From Acidobacteriota bacterium (lineage in GTDB: Bacteria; Acidobacteriota; Terriglobia; Bryobacterales; Bryobacteraceae), in NCBI GenBank assembly GCA_018268935.1, contig JAFDVS010000011.1, positions 1 through 55,817 of the forward strand: a stretch of DNA of 55,817 nucleotides, given 5' to 3'. A program made the position numbers and the translations under genes. The notes under the pieces are model-generated. The model ran no database searches. It had not been told where the DNA came from and was given only the letters and a program-made list of their open reading frames with translations. This document shows positions 8,036 through 15,780 of this stretch, one piece after another. Position 1 is the first letter of the stretch; every line of letters begins with the position of its first letter.

Positions 8036-8668
8036 ATGGGAGTAACCGAACGCAGGGCTCGTGAGAAGGAAGAACTGCGTCAGAAGATTTTGGACGCAGC
8101 AGGACAACTCTTTATTGAGGAAGGGTTTGCGAACGTGTCGGTGCGGAAGATCGCAGACCGCATCGAATATTCGCCAGCCACGATCTACCTTTACTTTAAG
8201 GATAAAACGGACCTTTTTACGAGTTTGTGTTGGGAGACGTTCAGCACACTGAAGGCGCAACTGGCCTGCATTGAGCAGGAGGGGGGAGATCCGGTAGCTG
8301 CGCTGCGCAAAGGACTCCGCTCCTATATCGATTTTGGATTGCAGCATCCGAATCACTATCTGTTAACATTTTGCACACCCATTGGCCGTCCGGCGCAGGA
8401 GCAAAGCGAGGACTTTCAGGAAACGAATCAAGTGGGGTTGGAGACCTTCGATCATTTGCGGCGTGCGCTGGAGCGGTGCCGGCAATCGGGCTATTTACAG
8501 TTTGAGGATCTGGAAACGACGAGCCAGGTGGTGTGGACCTTTATTCACGGAACAACGTCGCTGATGATTCTCAACTGCGGTGATCCGCACTTTCCATGGG
8601 TGCCCATGGAACAGCTCATTGAGTCATCGCTGGATATGATTCTGCGGAGTCTGCGCCCCGGGGCCTGA
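8036..8668 (+). CDS. TetR/AcrR-family transcriptional regulator
   Basis: 210 residues. The N-terminal HTH (residues about 8-57) is typical: LRQKILDAAGQLFIEEGFANVSVRKIADR, followed by the recognition helix SPATIYLYFKDKTDLF. The C-terminal ligand-binding half is helical with HPNHYLLTFCTP, as in many TetR proteins of unknown effector. It is divergent from the enolase-superfamily gene, and its own promoter contains a palindrome, so it probably represses itself and perhaps that neighbour. Its 3' end overlaps the convergent nucleoside hydrolase gene by 53 bp. A short leader (fewer than 10 nt) is predicted; no clear Shine-Dalgarno sequence is seen. Confidence 0.93.
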   Translation: MGVTERRAREKEELRQKILDAAGQLFIEEGFANVSVRKIADRIEYSPATIYLYFKDKTDLFTSLCWETFSTLKAQLACIEQEGGDPVAALRKGLRSYIDFGLQHPNHYLLTFCTPIGRPAQEQSEDFQETNQVGLETFDHLRRALERCRQSGYLQFEDLETTSQVVWTFIHGTTSLMILNCGDPHFPWVPMEQLIESSLDMILRSLRPGA

Positions 8669-9584
8669 CGACACGTTCCTCGAAGCGGTGGAAGAATTCT
8701 TCCATACTGCAATCTGATGCGACATTCACGATGCATCCGGTTTCCCGGTGAGGGCGCAAATCGCGGACAACCATCCCGGCGGCCATCTCTCCTTCCGTTT
8801 CGATTTCAACGCGGAGTGTTTCGATTCTGGCGAGGGCAGGATCGAGGGCAATTGCAGTGGCAAGGGGATCGTGCAGGAAGCAAAACTCGCCGCCATGCAT
8901 GGCGGAATAGAAGTGGAAGTAGCGGTGGCAGAGCGCGGTGACGAATCGAGCGCGGGAATCGGTACGGTCAGCCGTCCAAGCACGCAGAGTCTCTTTGTGC
9001 AGCACCGCCTTGCGCGTAAGATCGAGGGGGACCAGGGTAAGTGGAACGGGAGAACGCAAGACCTGCCTGGCGGCATGCGGGTCTGCGTGGAAATTGAACT
9101 CGGCGAGCGGCGTAATGTTGCCTGGAGGTTCGATGGCGCCGCCCATGATGACGACTTGTTTCAAATTTGCGAAGCCGCTGGGATCGGCTTGGAGCGCGGC
9201 GGCGACATTGGTGAGCGGGCCGAGCGCAAGAAGCGAGATTTCACCGGGGTTTTGCCTGGCAATCCGTAGAATGGCTTCCACCGCGCCATGCTCGGTTGTA
9301 TAGGGAAGGCCGTCGTACTGGCCAGCGAGTCCGTCTTCGCCATGGACATGCTCTGCATAGACCGGTTGACGGTGGAGCGGAGTTGCGCAGCCTTGGAAGA
9401 TGGGCGGCGGGTGCGGCAAAGCGGCATGGCGCAGGATGTGGTGCGCGTTACGAGTGGTTTTGACGATATCCACGTTGCCGGCGACCGTGGTGATGGCTTC
9501 AATACGGGCTTCGGGTGAAGCGACGGCGTACAGCAGTGCCAAGGCATCATCAATGCCGGGATCCGTGTCGATGATCAACCGCAT
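8616..9584 (-). CDS. Inosine/uridine-preferring nucleoside hydrolase
   Basis: 322 residues, the usual length for the family. The calcium-binding and catalytic signature DTDPGIDDA stands at residues 6-14; downstream are ITTVAGNV, the GPLTNVAAAL helix, and the FNFHADPHAA motif. It hydrolyses the N-glycosidic bond of ribonucleosides to ribose and base in purine/pyrimidine salvage; no export signal is seen, so it is cytoplasmic. It follows the pyrophosphatase gene with a 9-bp gap, so both may be cotranscribed. The last 53 bp lie under the convergent TetR gene; the C-terminal residues from there (SMEEFFHRFEERVV onward) are beyond the conserved core. Confidence 0.92.
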   Translation of the reverse strand: MRLIIDTDPGIDDALALLYAVASPEARIEAITTVAGNVDIVKTTRNAHHILRHAALPHPPPIFQGCATPLHRQPVYAEHVHGEDGLAGQYDGLPYTTEHGAVEAILRIARQNPGEISLLALGPLTNVAAALQADPSGFANLKQVVIMGGAIEPPGNITPLAEFNFHADPHAARQVLRSPVPLTLVPLDLTRKAVLHKETLRAWTADRTDSRARFVTALCHRYFHFYSAMHGGEFCFLHDPLATAIALDPALARIETLRVEIETEGEMAAGMVVRDLRPHRETGCIVNVASDCSMEEFFHRFEERVVRPRGADSAESYPAMTQ

Positions 9585-9593
9585 GGATTGTGC

Positions 9594-10145
9594 TTACTCT
9601 GTGACTGGCTCGGGTGTTCCCTTCGATTCCAGGTAGCGGCGCCGCGATTCAACGATGGCGCGGCGCGCGTCGGCAGGACCACCCCAACCTTGGAGGCGCG
9701 TGACCTTGCCTTCAAGCTCTTTGTAAATTGTGAAAAAGTGCTCGATTTCGCGGCGGATGTGAGTCGAGATCTGATCCATTGTATGGACCTGATCGTAACG
9801 AGGGTCACGGCGTGGGACAGCCAGCACTTTCTGATCGCCTTCGGCGCTGTCTTCCATGTTCAAAATGCCGACGGGCCGCACTTCAAGCAGGCAACCGGTA
9901 AACGTCGGTTCCGTGACCAGACACAGAACGTCCATCGGGTCGTGATCTTCGGCCAAGGTGCCGGGAATGAAGCCGTAATCGCCGGGGTAATGCAGGGGCG
10001 AGTAGAGTGCCCGGTCCATGCGAAATAGGCCGAGGGCGCTATCGTATTCGTACTTGTTCGGAGAATTCTTCGGGATCTCGACGATCATGCGTACGATTTC
10101 GGGGGCATCTGCGCCCGGGTCGATATCGTAGAGGTTGGGATACAC
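9594..10145 (-). CDS. ppa: Inorganic pyrophosphatase (family I)
   Basis: 183 residues. Family I soluble pyrophosphatase, hydrolysing PPi to drive biosynthetic reactions. Key motifs: GDYGFIPGT (residues 55-63) and the metal-binding signature D67-H-D69-P-M-D72 VLCLV. The start is GTG (10143-10145), preceded by AAAGG very close to it; no in-frame ATG fits the conserved N-terminus MYPNLYDIDPG. First gene of a likely two-gene unit with the nucleoside hydrolase. Confidence 0.94.
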   Translation of the reverse strand: MYPNLYDIDPGADAPEIVRMIVEIPKNSPNKYEYDSALGLFRMDRALYSPLHYPGDYGFIPGTLAEDHDPMDVLCLVTEPTFTGCLLEVRPVGILNMEDSAEGDQKVLAVPRRDPRYDQVHTMDQISTHIRREIEHFFTIYKELEGKVTRLQGWGGPADARRAIVESRRRYLESKGTPEPVTE

Positions 10146-10264
10146 CTTTCAGGGTATCAGAAAGCCCCGAGTCTTCAGAAGCCCGCACAGGCCGGGGCGT
10201 CCTCCAGCATGTTGCGGACTTCGTGTACCGCCTGTAGGCCCGGCGCGTTGTGCGGGCGGACTCC

Positions 10265-13200
10265 TCAGAAGTTCAGCTTCAGCGCCATCTGGCCGACACG
10301 GGGCAGACCCACGGTCGCTGTGATCTTACCGAACTGGCCGCTGCCGAACCCGGTGTTTGGCAAGTCCAGGTTGGCGCGGTTGAAGAGGTTGAAGTACTCC
10401 AAACGAAACTGCAGCGAGACTCCCTCCTTCAACTTCGTATTCTTGATGAGCGAGAGATCCGTGTTCACGATGCTTGGGCCTCGGACGTCGGGCAAAGTGC
10501 GGCCAACATTGCCGAGTGAGAACGATGCGGGTAGCGTGAACTGCGAAGTGTCGAACCAGCGCTCGATCTGATCGCCGCGCGAGCGCGAAGAATCGATGCG
10601 AGCGCTAACGCCGGTGGAGTTGGGACGGTTGCCACCGCCGGGAATCGGTGCTGACAGGGTGAGAGGTGTGCCACCCGTATAGCTGGAGACTCCATTGAGT
10701 TGCCAGCCGCCCACCACCTGCGCGGCGGCGCCCTTCAGGCTGCTGCCTAACGCTTTGCCTGGGCCGAAAGGCAGTTCAGCGACGAAACTGACCGTAAGGG
10801 ACTGCGCGACATCCATGTCGGAGAGCCCGCGCTCGGCCCGAAGGTTGTACCAGTTCTGTACGTTGCCGAGGCTTGTCGGGCCGATCGGGGATACCTGGCT
10901 CGCGGCGTCCGTGATGACTTTGCCCGCTGTGTAGGCCATCAGCATGCTGATGCCATGTGAGAATCGGCGCTCCACCTTCGCCTGCAGAGAATGGTAGACG
11001 GAGTTGGCCATCGTCATGTTGATGATGTTCAGACCTGTGTATTGGGGGAATGGGAGCAGCAATTGACGCCGCGCCACACGAGGTTGGCTCAGTGTGCCGA
11101 CGTTGATGCGGCCGGCGAAGGGATTGTCGACGAGCGTGTTCAACCCCGTGTTCAAAGCCAGGTACTGCGGATCAAGCGCGTTCATCTCGCGATTGCGGAA
11201 GGCGAGGTGAATGCCCCGGCTCCCGGCATAGCTCACATCGGCCACCAGGTTCCACGGCAGTTGGCGTTGCAGGTCGAAGTTCCACTGGTAGTTTTCCCCC
11301 AGGATGGGATGGGAATCCCAAACTGCAGGCGCCTGGCCAAGGAACGTGGATGAGCCGAGGCTGTTCCGAGTGGGCGCAACCAGGCCGTCGGGATACGGAT
11401 CGGCCAGCGTGCGGAAGGGCGTGATGCCGTTGTCCAGCGAGGCGACAAGTGGTGTGGTCGCGCTGTAGCCATCGGATGGTGAGAAGCCAACCGCATTGTT
11501 GGAGATGTCGAGGGGCGAGAAGAACAGGCCGGCGCCCCAGCGCAGCACCGTCTTGTTGCCAAGCGCATAGGCAAATCCGATGCGCGGCGCGAAGTTGAGC
11601 TTATCCCAATCGTGTACGGTGCGCCGTTCCTTGGACGCGAATTCCAGGCCGCCAGTCAAATTAGGGAACGCGGGATTGCGTACGGGCGATGTCAGATCGA
11701 TGTTGAAGGAGTTGATCTGGTTGTAGCGCTCCGTGTAAGGCGATTCCGTTTCGTAGCGCAAGCCAATATTCATGGTGAGCTTGCTCGTCAGCCGGATGTC
11801 ATCCTGCAGGTAAAACCCGGCGTAGTAATTCTGCATGGCGACACCGACGGTTGTGGGAACATTGCCCGACGCCGGCACCCCGAGCAGAAGGCTCGCCACA
11901 CCATTGCCAGTGTTCGTGAACAGGTTAGGATTTGGGCCGCGCGTGAAGACGCGGTTGAAGGTGTAGGCGCCACCGCCGGACCCGAGGTTGAAGTAATTGA
12001 TGCGTTTCAGACGCACATCACCGCCAAACTTGAGGTTGTGCCGGCCGCGTGTTTTCGTTACCGAACCGAGCAGGCTGTGTGTGTCGTTGCCGTTGTCCAG
12101 GTAGCTCTGCCCACCGAGGCCGGCGTATTGCTCTACCGTGACCGCCGGGAACACGGGAATCTGGAACTGGCTCACCAAAGATGCTGGTAGACCGAGTTCC
12201 CGCTGATCGAACCCATAGCTGCGGGTTTGCCGCAATTGATACCAGCGGGCAAAACCGTAACGAATACTGAGCACCGTGGTGGAATTCAGAATCACCGTGT
12301 TGTCGAGAGCTGCCGTGTGTTGCGTAAATGGTGTTGTGCCGACTGAGCCGTTTCCGGAAGTGGCGACATTTCCAAAGTAGTCGGGCTGAGTGAGGGATGT
12401 TTTATTGCGGGCGATGCGGCCGAAGGTGCGCCATTTGTCACTGAACTGATGGTCTATTTTGGCGGAGAACTGATCGGAGTCAATGAGGCGGCCGGCGTTG
12501 GAGATGAAGTTGTTGAAATTCGTGTAAAGGTCGCCTTGCACGTTGGGTTGGGGATAGTAGGCGAGCATCTTCTGAGCGATGGGACTGATTCGCGAAACGG
12601 GTAGCCGGTTAGCGGCGAACGGAGTGCGTGCGGTGGGAGAACTGAGAGGATCGTAGATGGTAGCCAGTGCGCCCGTGGGCCCGAGAGTTTGGCTGTAATC
12701 GCCGGAGCGTTCCAGGTTGGTTGGCAACGAGGAACGGAATACATCTCCCCTCCGCCACTTGGTGCCCTGGTAGTCGCCGAAGAAGAAAGTGCGATTGCGG
12801 ACGATCGGACCACCGATCGCGGCGCCGTACTGGTTCATGCGGAAGGGCGGTTTGAGGCGGCCCGAAGTTTTGTTGAACAGCTCATTGGAGTCGAAGGCGC
12901 TGTTGCGGAGGAACTCAAACAGAGCGCCGTGGAATTCGTTGGTGCCGGAACGTGTACTGACGTTGAGCACGCCACCGCCGAAGCGTCCCCATTCCGCAGA
13001 GAGATTGTTGCTTTGGACCTTGAATTCCTGGGTGGACTCGATGGAAGGAATCGTCGTGATCTGATTGAAGAATCCAGTAGTGGCAGGCACGCCATCGATC
13101 TGGATTTCATTACTCTGTGCGCGCCCTCCATTGATGGAAAAATTCGTGTCCCACGTCGTGTTGACAGGGATATCGCCAAATTGGCCGGAAGCAGCCCGCG

Positions 13201-13678
13201 TGCTCAGGATGCCGGGTGTCAGTTGGACCAGGCGAAAAGCGCTGCGCCCGTTCAGGGGAATGTTCTGGATCTTCGTATTGTCGATCAACTGGCCGAGCGA
13301 CGAGGTTTGTTCATCGAGTAGTGCTGCCTGCGCATTGACTTCGATTTTCTCGGTGACTCCGCCCACTTGTAGTTCGAAATCCATGGTGGCCGTCTGGTCC
13401 ACTATCAGTTGCAGGTTCGTGCGCGTCTCAGATCGAAAGCCCGGTTTGGCAACGGTGATTTGGTACATGCCTGGCGGAAGGCTGGGGATGGTGTAAAGGC
13501 CGCGTTCGTTGGAAACAGTGCGGCGTGTAACTTGGGTGGCGGTATTGGTGGCGGAAATCTCCGCCTCGGTGATGACCGCCTGCAGCGAATCGCTGATTCG
13601 GCCGGTAATTTGTGCGTTCTGTCCGTAGAGGGATAGGGATGGCAGCAGGAACAGAGCCGCGAAAGCTACGTGGTGCAT
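10265..13678 (-). CDS. Oar-like TonB-dependent outer-membrane receptor with carboxypeptidase-regulatory domain
   Basis: About 1137 residues. I use the ATG at 13676-13678, which begins a clear signal peptide (MHHVAFAALFLLPSLSLYGQ); the open frame continues upstream to 13972 but lies over the next gene. After the signal comes a carboxypeptidase-regulatory-like Ig fold (AQITGRISDSLQAVITEAEI, with the GLYTIPSLPPGMY turn), then a plug-like domain with NGRSAFRLVQLTPG and a long beta-barrel ending in ...KLNF with a terminal aromatic, as in outer-membrane barrels. The substrate is unknown. Acidobacteria carry dozens of these. A TACAAT lies 10 nt before the start. Confidence 0.88.
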   Translation of the reverse strand: MHHVAFAALFLLPSLSLYGQNAQITGRISDSLQAVITEAEISATNTATQVTRRTVSNERGLYTIPSLPPGMYQITVAKPGFRSETRTNLQLIVDQTATMDFELQVGGVTEKIEVNAQAALLDEQTSSLGQLIDNTKIQNIPLNGRSAFRLVQLTPGILSTRAASGQFGDIPVNTTWDTNFSINGGRAQSNEIQIDGVPATTGFFNQITTIPSIESTQEFKVQSNNLSAEWGRFGGGVLNVSTRSGTNEFHGALFEFLRNSAFDSNELFNKTSGRLKPPFRMNQYGAAIGGPIVRNRTFFFGDYQGTKWRRGDVFRSSLPTNLERSGDYSQTLGPTGALATIYDPLSSPTARTPFAANRLPVSRISPIAQKMLAYYPQPNVQGDLYTNFNNFISNAGRLIDSDQFSAKIDHQFSDKWRTFGRIARNKTSLTQPDYFGNVATSGNGSVGTTPFTQHTAALDNTVILNSTTVLSIRYGFARWYQLRQTRSYGFDQRELGLPASLVSQFQIPVFPAVTVEQYAGLGGQSYLDNGNDTHSLLGSVTKTRGRHNLKFGGDVRLKRINYFNLGSGGGAYTFNRVFTRGPNPNLFTNTGNGVASLLLGVPASGNVPTTVGVAMQNYYAGFYLQDDIRLTSKLTMNIGLRYETESPYTERYNQINSFNIDLTSPVRNPAFPNLTGGLEFASKERRTVHDWDKLNFAPRIGFAYALGNKTVLRWGAGLFFSPLDISNNAVGFSPSDGYSATTPLVASLDNGITPFRTLADPYPDGLVAPTRNSLGSSTFLGQAPAVWDSHPILGENYQWNFDLQRQLPWNLVADVSYAGSRGIHLAFRNREMNALDPQYLALNTGLNTLVDNPFAGRINVGTLSQPRVARRQLLLPFPQYTGLNIINMTMANSVYHSLQAKVERRFSHGISMLMAYTAGKVITDAASQVSPIGPTSLGNVQNWYNLRAERGLSDMDVAQSLTVSFVAELPFGPGKALGSSLKGAAAQVVGGWQLNGVSSYTGGTPLTLSAPIPGGGNRPNSTGVSARIDSSRSRGDQIERWFDTSQFTLPASFSLGNVGRTLPDVRGPSIVNTDLSLIKNTKLKEGVSLQFRLEYFNLFNRANLDLPNTGFGSGQFGKITATVGLPRVGQMALKLNF

Positions 13679-13721
13679 GGCTGACTGTATTGTATTGCGC
13701 CGGAAACGACGCCGGGCCAAG

Positions 13722-14558
13722 CTACTGAACGGGAGGGAACGCCAGCGCTGCTTCGAGCGTGGGAGCGTCCAGGATGTGATCGATGGCGTTCTCCAGGGTT
13801 TCGGTTGGGGTTGCGCGGATCTGAGCAGTAGCCCAGTCGGGCAGCTTGCCGAAGCGGCGTTCCAGCAGGTGGATGGTGAACCGAACGGCCTCGTCGGCCT
13901 TTCCCTCTGCTTTGCCTTGCGCCTCTCCCTGTTTGAACCAATCCTGCAGGAAAGGGTTCTCCAAAATGTCACTGAGCAACGGCATGTGAGCTACCTCATA
14001 GTGTAAATCGTTCTGGAGTTGTCGTAAACCCGAGGTGACCAGAAGCTTGGCCAACGCGTCGCCGCGTTCCGGATGCTTCATGAGGCTGATTTCATGGAGA
14101 ATCGAGATTGCCGCGGGCTTCGCGTCGCCGTGTCCAAACAGGATGGACAGGATGCGGTCTTCTATCCGATCGCTGGCCGCCAGATCCTTGGGGTCCAGAT
14201 CGCGAATATCGACCATGGAATAGTCGAACCGAAGATTTCGCCGATTGAGCGCCGAAGGCATTCGCATCGGCTCCCATCCCACGTACAGAACCATTTGCTC
14301 CGGCTCCCGGCGTAGGGCATCCTCAATCAACAGGCGGTATTCCAGCAGCCGCCTGCCGATGTTCGGATCATTGCGTGTCTGCAGTTCCAGATGAAACAAC
14401 TCGCCGTTGGCCAAGTCAGCCAGCAGGTCGATACGTCGCATCCGCGTCTGAGGCAGTTCGACATTCAGCCAACTGCGAACCCTGGACCCCGACAGATATT
14501 CGAGCAACCGCAGATGCGTCGATTGCAGGATTTCTTTGATGGCTTCATCGAATCGCAC
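13722..14558 (-). CDS. Rpn-type recombination-promoting nuclease-like protein with DUF4351-like C-terminus
   Basis: About 278 residues from a GTG at 14556-14558 (start uncertain; the frame stays open to 14672). The N-terminal half has a PD-(D/E)XK-like core: RIDLLADL supplies the Asp and FHLELQ the E-x-Q pair, followed by RLLEYRLLIEDAL, as in the Rpn/PD-(D/E)XK transposase-related family. A GEAQGKAEGKADEA linker leads to LLERRFGKLPDW...TLENAIDHILD, which resembles DUF4351. Such proteins are abundant, scattered and often multi-copy in cyanobacteria and acidobacteria; E. coli Rpn proteins are DNA endonucleases that raise recombination. Divergent from the DUF362 gene with about 52 bp between starts. 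Confidence 0.75.
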   Translation of the reverse strand: MRFDEAIKEILQSTHLRLLEYLSGSRVRSWLNVELPQTRMRRIDLLADLANGELFHLELQTRNDPNIGRRLLEYRLLIEDALRREPEQMVLYVGWEPMRMPSALNRRNLRFDYSMVDIRDLDPKDLAASDRIEDRILSILFGHGDAKPAAISILHEISLMKHPERGDALAKLLVTSGLRQLQNDLHYEVAHMPLLSDILENPFLQDWFKQGEAQGKAEGKADEAVRFTIHLLERRFGKLPDWATAQIRATPTETLENAIDHILDAPTLEAALAFPPVQ

Positions 14559-14597
14559 TGAAACAGTAGTGCCGCGCCGGTGGGAATCGTCTCGCTG

Positions 14598-14610
14598 TAT
14601 AGTGGCAGAT
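14598..14610 (+). promoter_or_regulatory. -10 element TATAGT seven nt before the DUF362 gene
   Basis: TATAGT (14598-14603) is followed by seven bases and the ATG at 14611, predicting a leaderless transcript. The same bases read TATACA on the other strand, so this short gap may fire in both directions. Confidence 0.4.
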
Positions 14611-15717
14611 ATGCCTTGCACACGACGCCGGCTTCTGCAAACCGCCGCGGCAATCCCGATGCTGAAGAACATCGCCGCCGCGGCTCAGGTCAATTCGAAA
14701 ACCGACTCGAGCAAACTGGGAATGCCTGGATTGTTTCCCGGGCGCGTCATCGGCGTCGAGGACAAGCGGTCGCTTATCTCGGGCAAGTACAACGCCGAGG
14801 CGATTGGGCCGATGATGCAACGGGGGATGAAGGAACTGACCGGCGCCGATTGGGCCGCGAGCTGGCGGCTGTTCTTCCAAAAGGGAGACCGCGTCGGGAT
14901 CAAAGTGAACCCGGTAGGCGCACCAAGAGTCATCAGCGATGTGACGGTGCTGCACCAGATTCTGGATGGACTGGCGTTGGCCGGCGTTGCCGCCAAAGAC
15001 ATCGTCATTTATGACCGCTACCGGCGCCAATTCCTGAACGCCGGATTCAACCGCTGGGTTCGGGACGGCAACCGGATTTCCCACGCCGTTGAAGACTACG
15101 AAGAGGTTCAACTCGATATCGAGGGTTACGATCGCGACCATTATGTGGAGTTGCCGCTGACCCGGCCCGGCTACGACAAAGACGAGCGTGCGCGGAAATC
15201 GTTCGCATCAAAGTTCATCACGCAGCAGGTGGACAAGGTCATCAACCTCTGTGTGCTGAAGGAACATCAATCGGCGGGGGTGACTCTAGCGCTCAAGAAC
15301 ATGTCGCACGGGTTCGTGAACAACGTCGCGAGGTCGCATGCTTCGATCACGATGAACTCCTGCAATTCGTTCATCCCGGCCATTGTGCAAATGCCTGTGA
15401 TCCGGAACAAGGTTGTTCTGCATGTTCTGGATGGCGTCAAGGGCGTTTACAACGGGGGCCCCAGCGCGCGGCCGCAGTTCATCTGGGAGAATAATACGAT
15501 CTATTTCGCCACCGATCCCGTAGCCGTCGATCACGTCGGGTGGCGGAAGATCGATGAAAAGCGGGTGGCTGTTGGCATGAAGAAGTTGATGGAAGACGGC
15601 CCCGACAAATTCAGCACTTTCGTGCATCGCCAACCGGAACACGTGGAGATTGCCGGCGCCCTTGGCCTCGGCGTTTTCGATTGGAATAAGATCGACTACC
15701 GGCAGATTCAACTTTGA
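14611..15717 (+). CDS. Tat-exported DUF362-family protein
   Basis: 368 residues. The ATG at 14611 starts a twin-arginine signal (MPCTRRRLLQTAAAIPMLKN); a longer frame from 14536 overlaps the divergent gene. The body shows DUF362 features: MMQRGMKELTG, a WRLFFQKGDRVGIKVNPVG strand, DIVIYDRY, VDKVINLCVLKEHQSAGVTLALKNMSHG and a C-terminal FATDPVAVDHVGW. DUF362 proteins are widespread, some with added iron-sulfur domains; this one has no ferredoxin-type cysteine cluster. Function unknown. It stands alone between the nuclease-like gene and secA. Confidence 0.8.
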   Translation: MPCTRRRLLQTAAAIPMLKNIAAAAQVNSKTDSSKLGMPGLFPGRVIGVEDKRSLISGKYNAEAIGPMMQRGMKELTGADWAASWRLFFQKGDRVGIKVNPVGAPRVISDVTVLHQILDGLALAGVAAKDIVIYDRYRRQFLNAGFNRWVRDGNRISHAVEDYEEVQLDIEGYDRDHYVELPLTRPGYDKDERARKSFASKFITQQVDKVINLCVLKEHQSAGVTLALKNMSHGFVNNVARSHASITMNSCNSFIPAIVQMPVIRNKVVLHVLDGVKGVYNGGPSARPQFIWENNTIYFATDPVAVDHVGWRKIDEKRVAVGMKKLMEDGPDKFSTFVHRQPEHVEIAGALGLGVFDWNKIDYRQIQL

Positions 15718-15780
15718 CAGAACCGGGGTCTTGGTAACCCGCGGGAGTGCATGCGGTAAGATAGAAATGAACCCCTGGGT

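Noticed and set aside
10265..13972. N-terminal extension of the TonB-dependent receptor by 98 codons
   Set aside because: The extension runs across the nuclease-like gene, is basic and low in conservation signals, and a clear signal peptide starts at 13678.
15757..15762. TAAGAT before secA as promoter
   Set aside because: It ends 18 nt before the ATG and the only TTG-like -35 (15731) is 20 bp away, so the promoter assignment is not supported.
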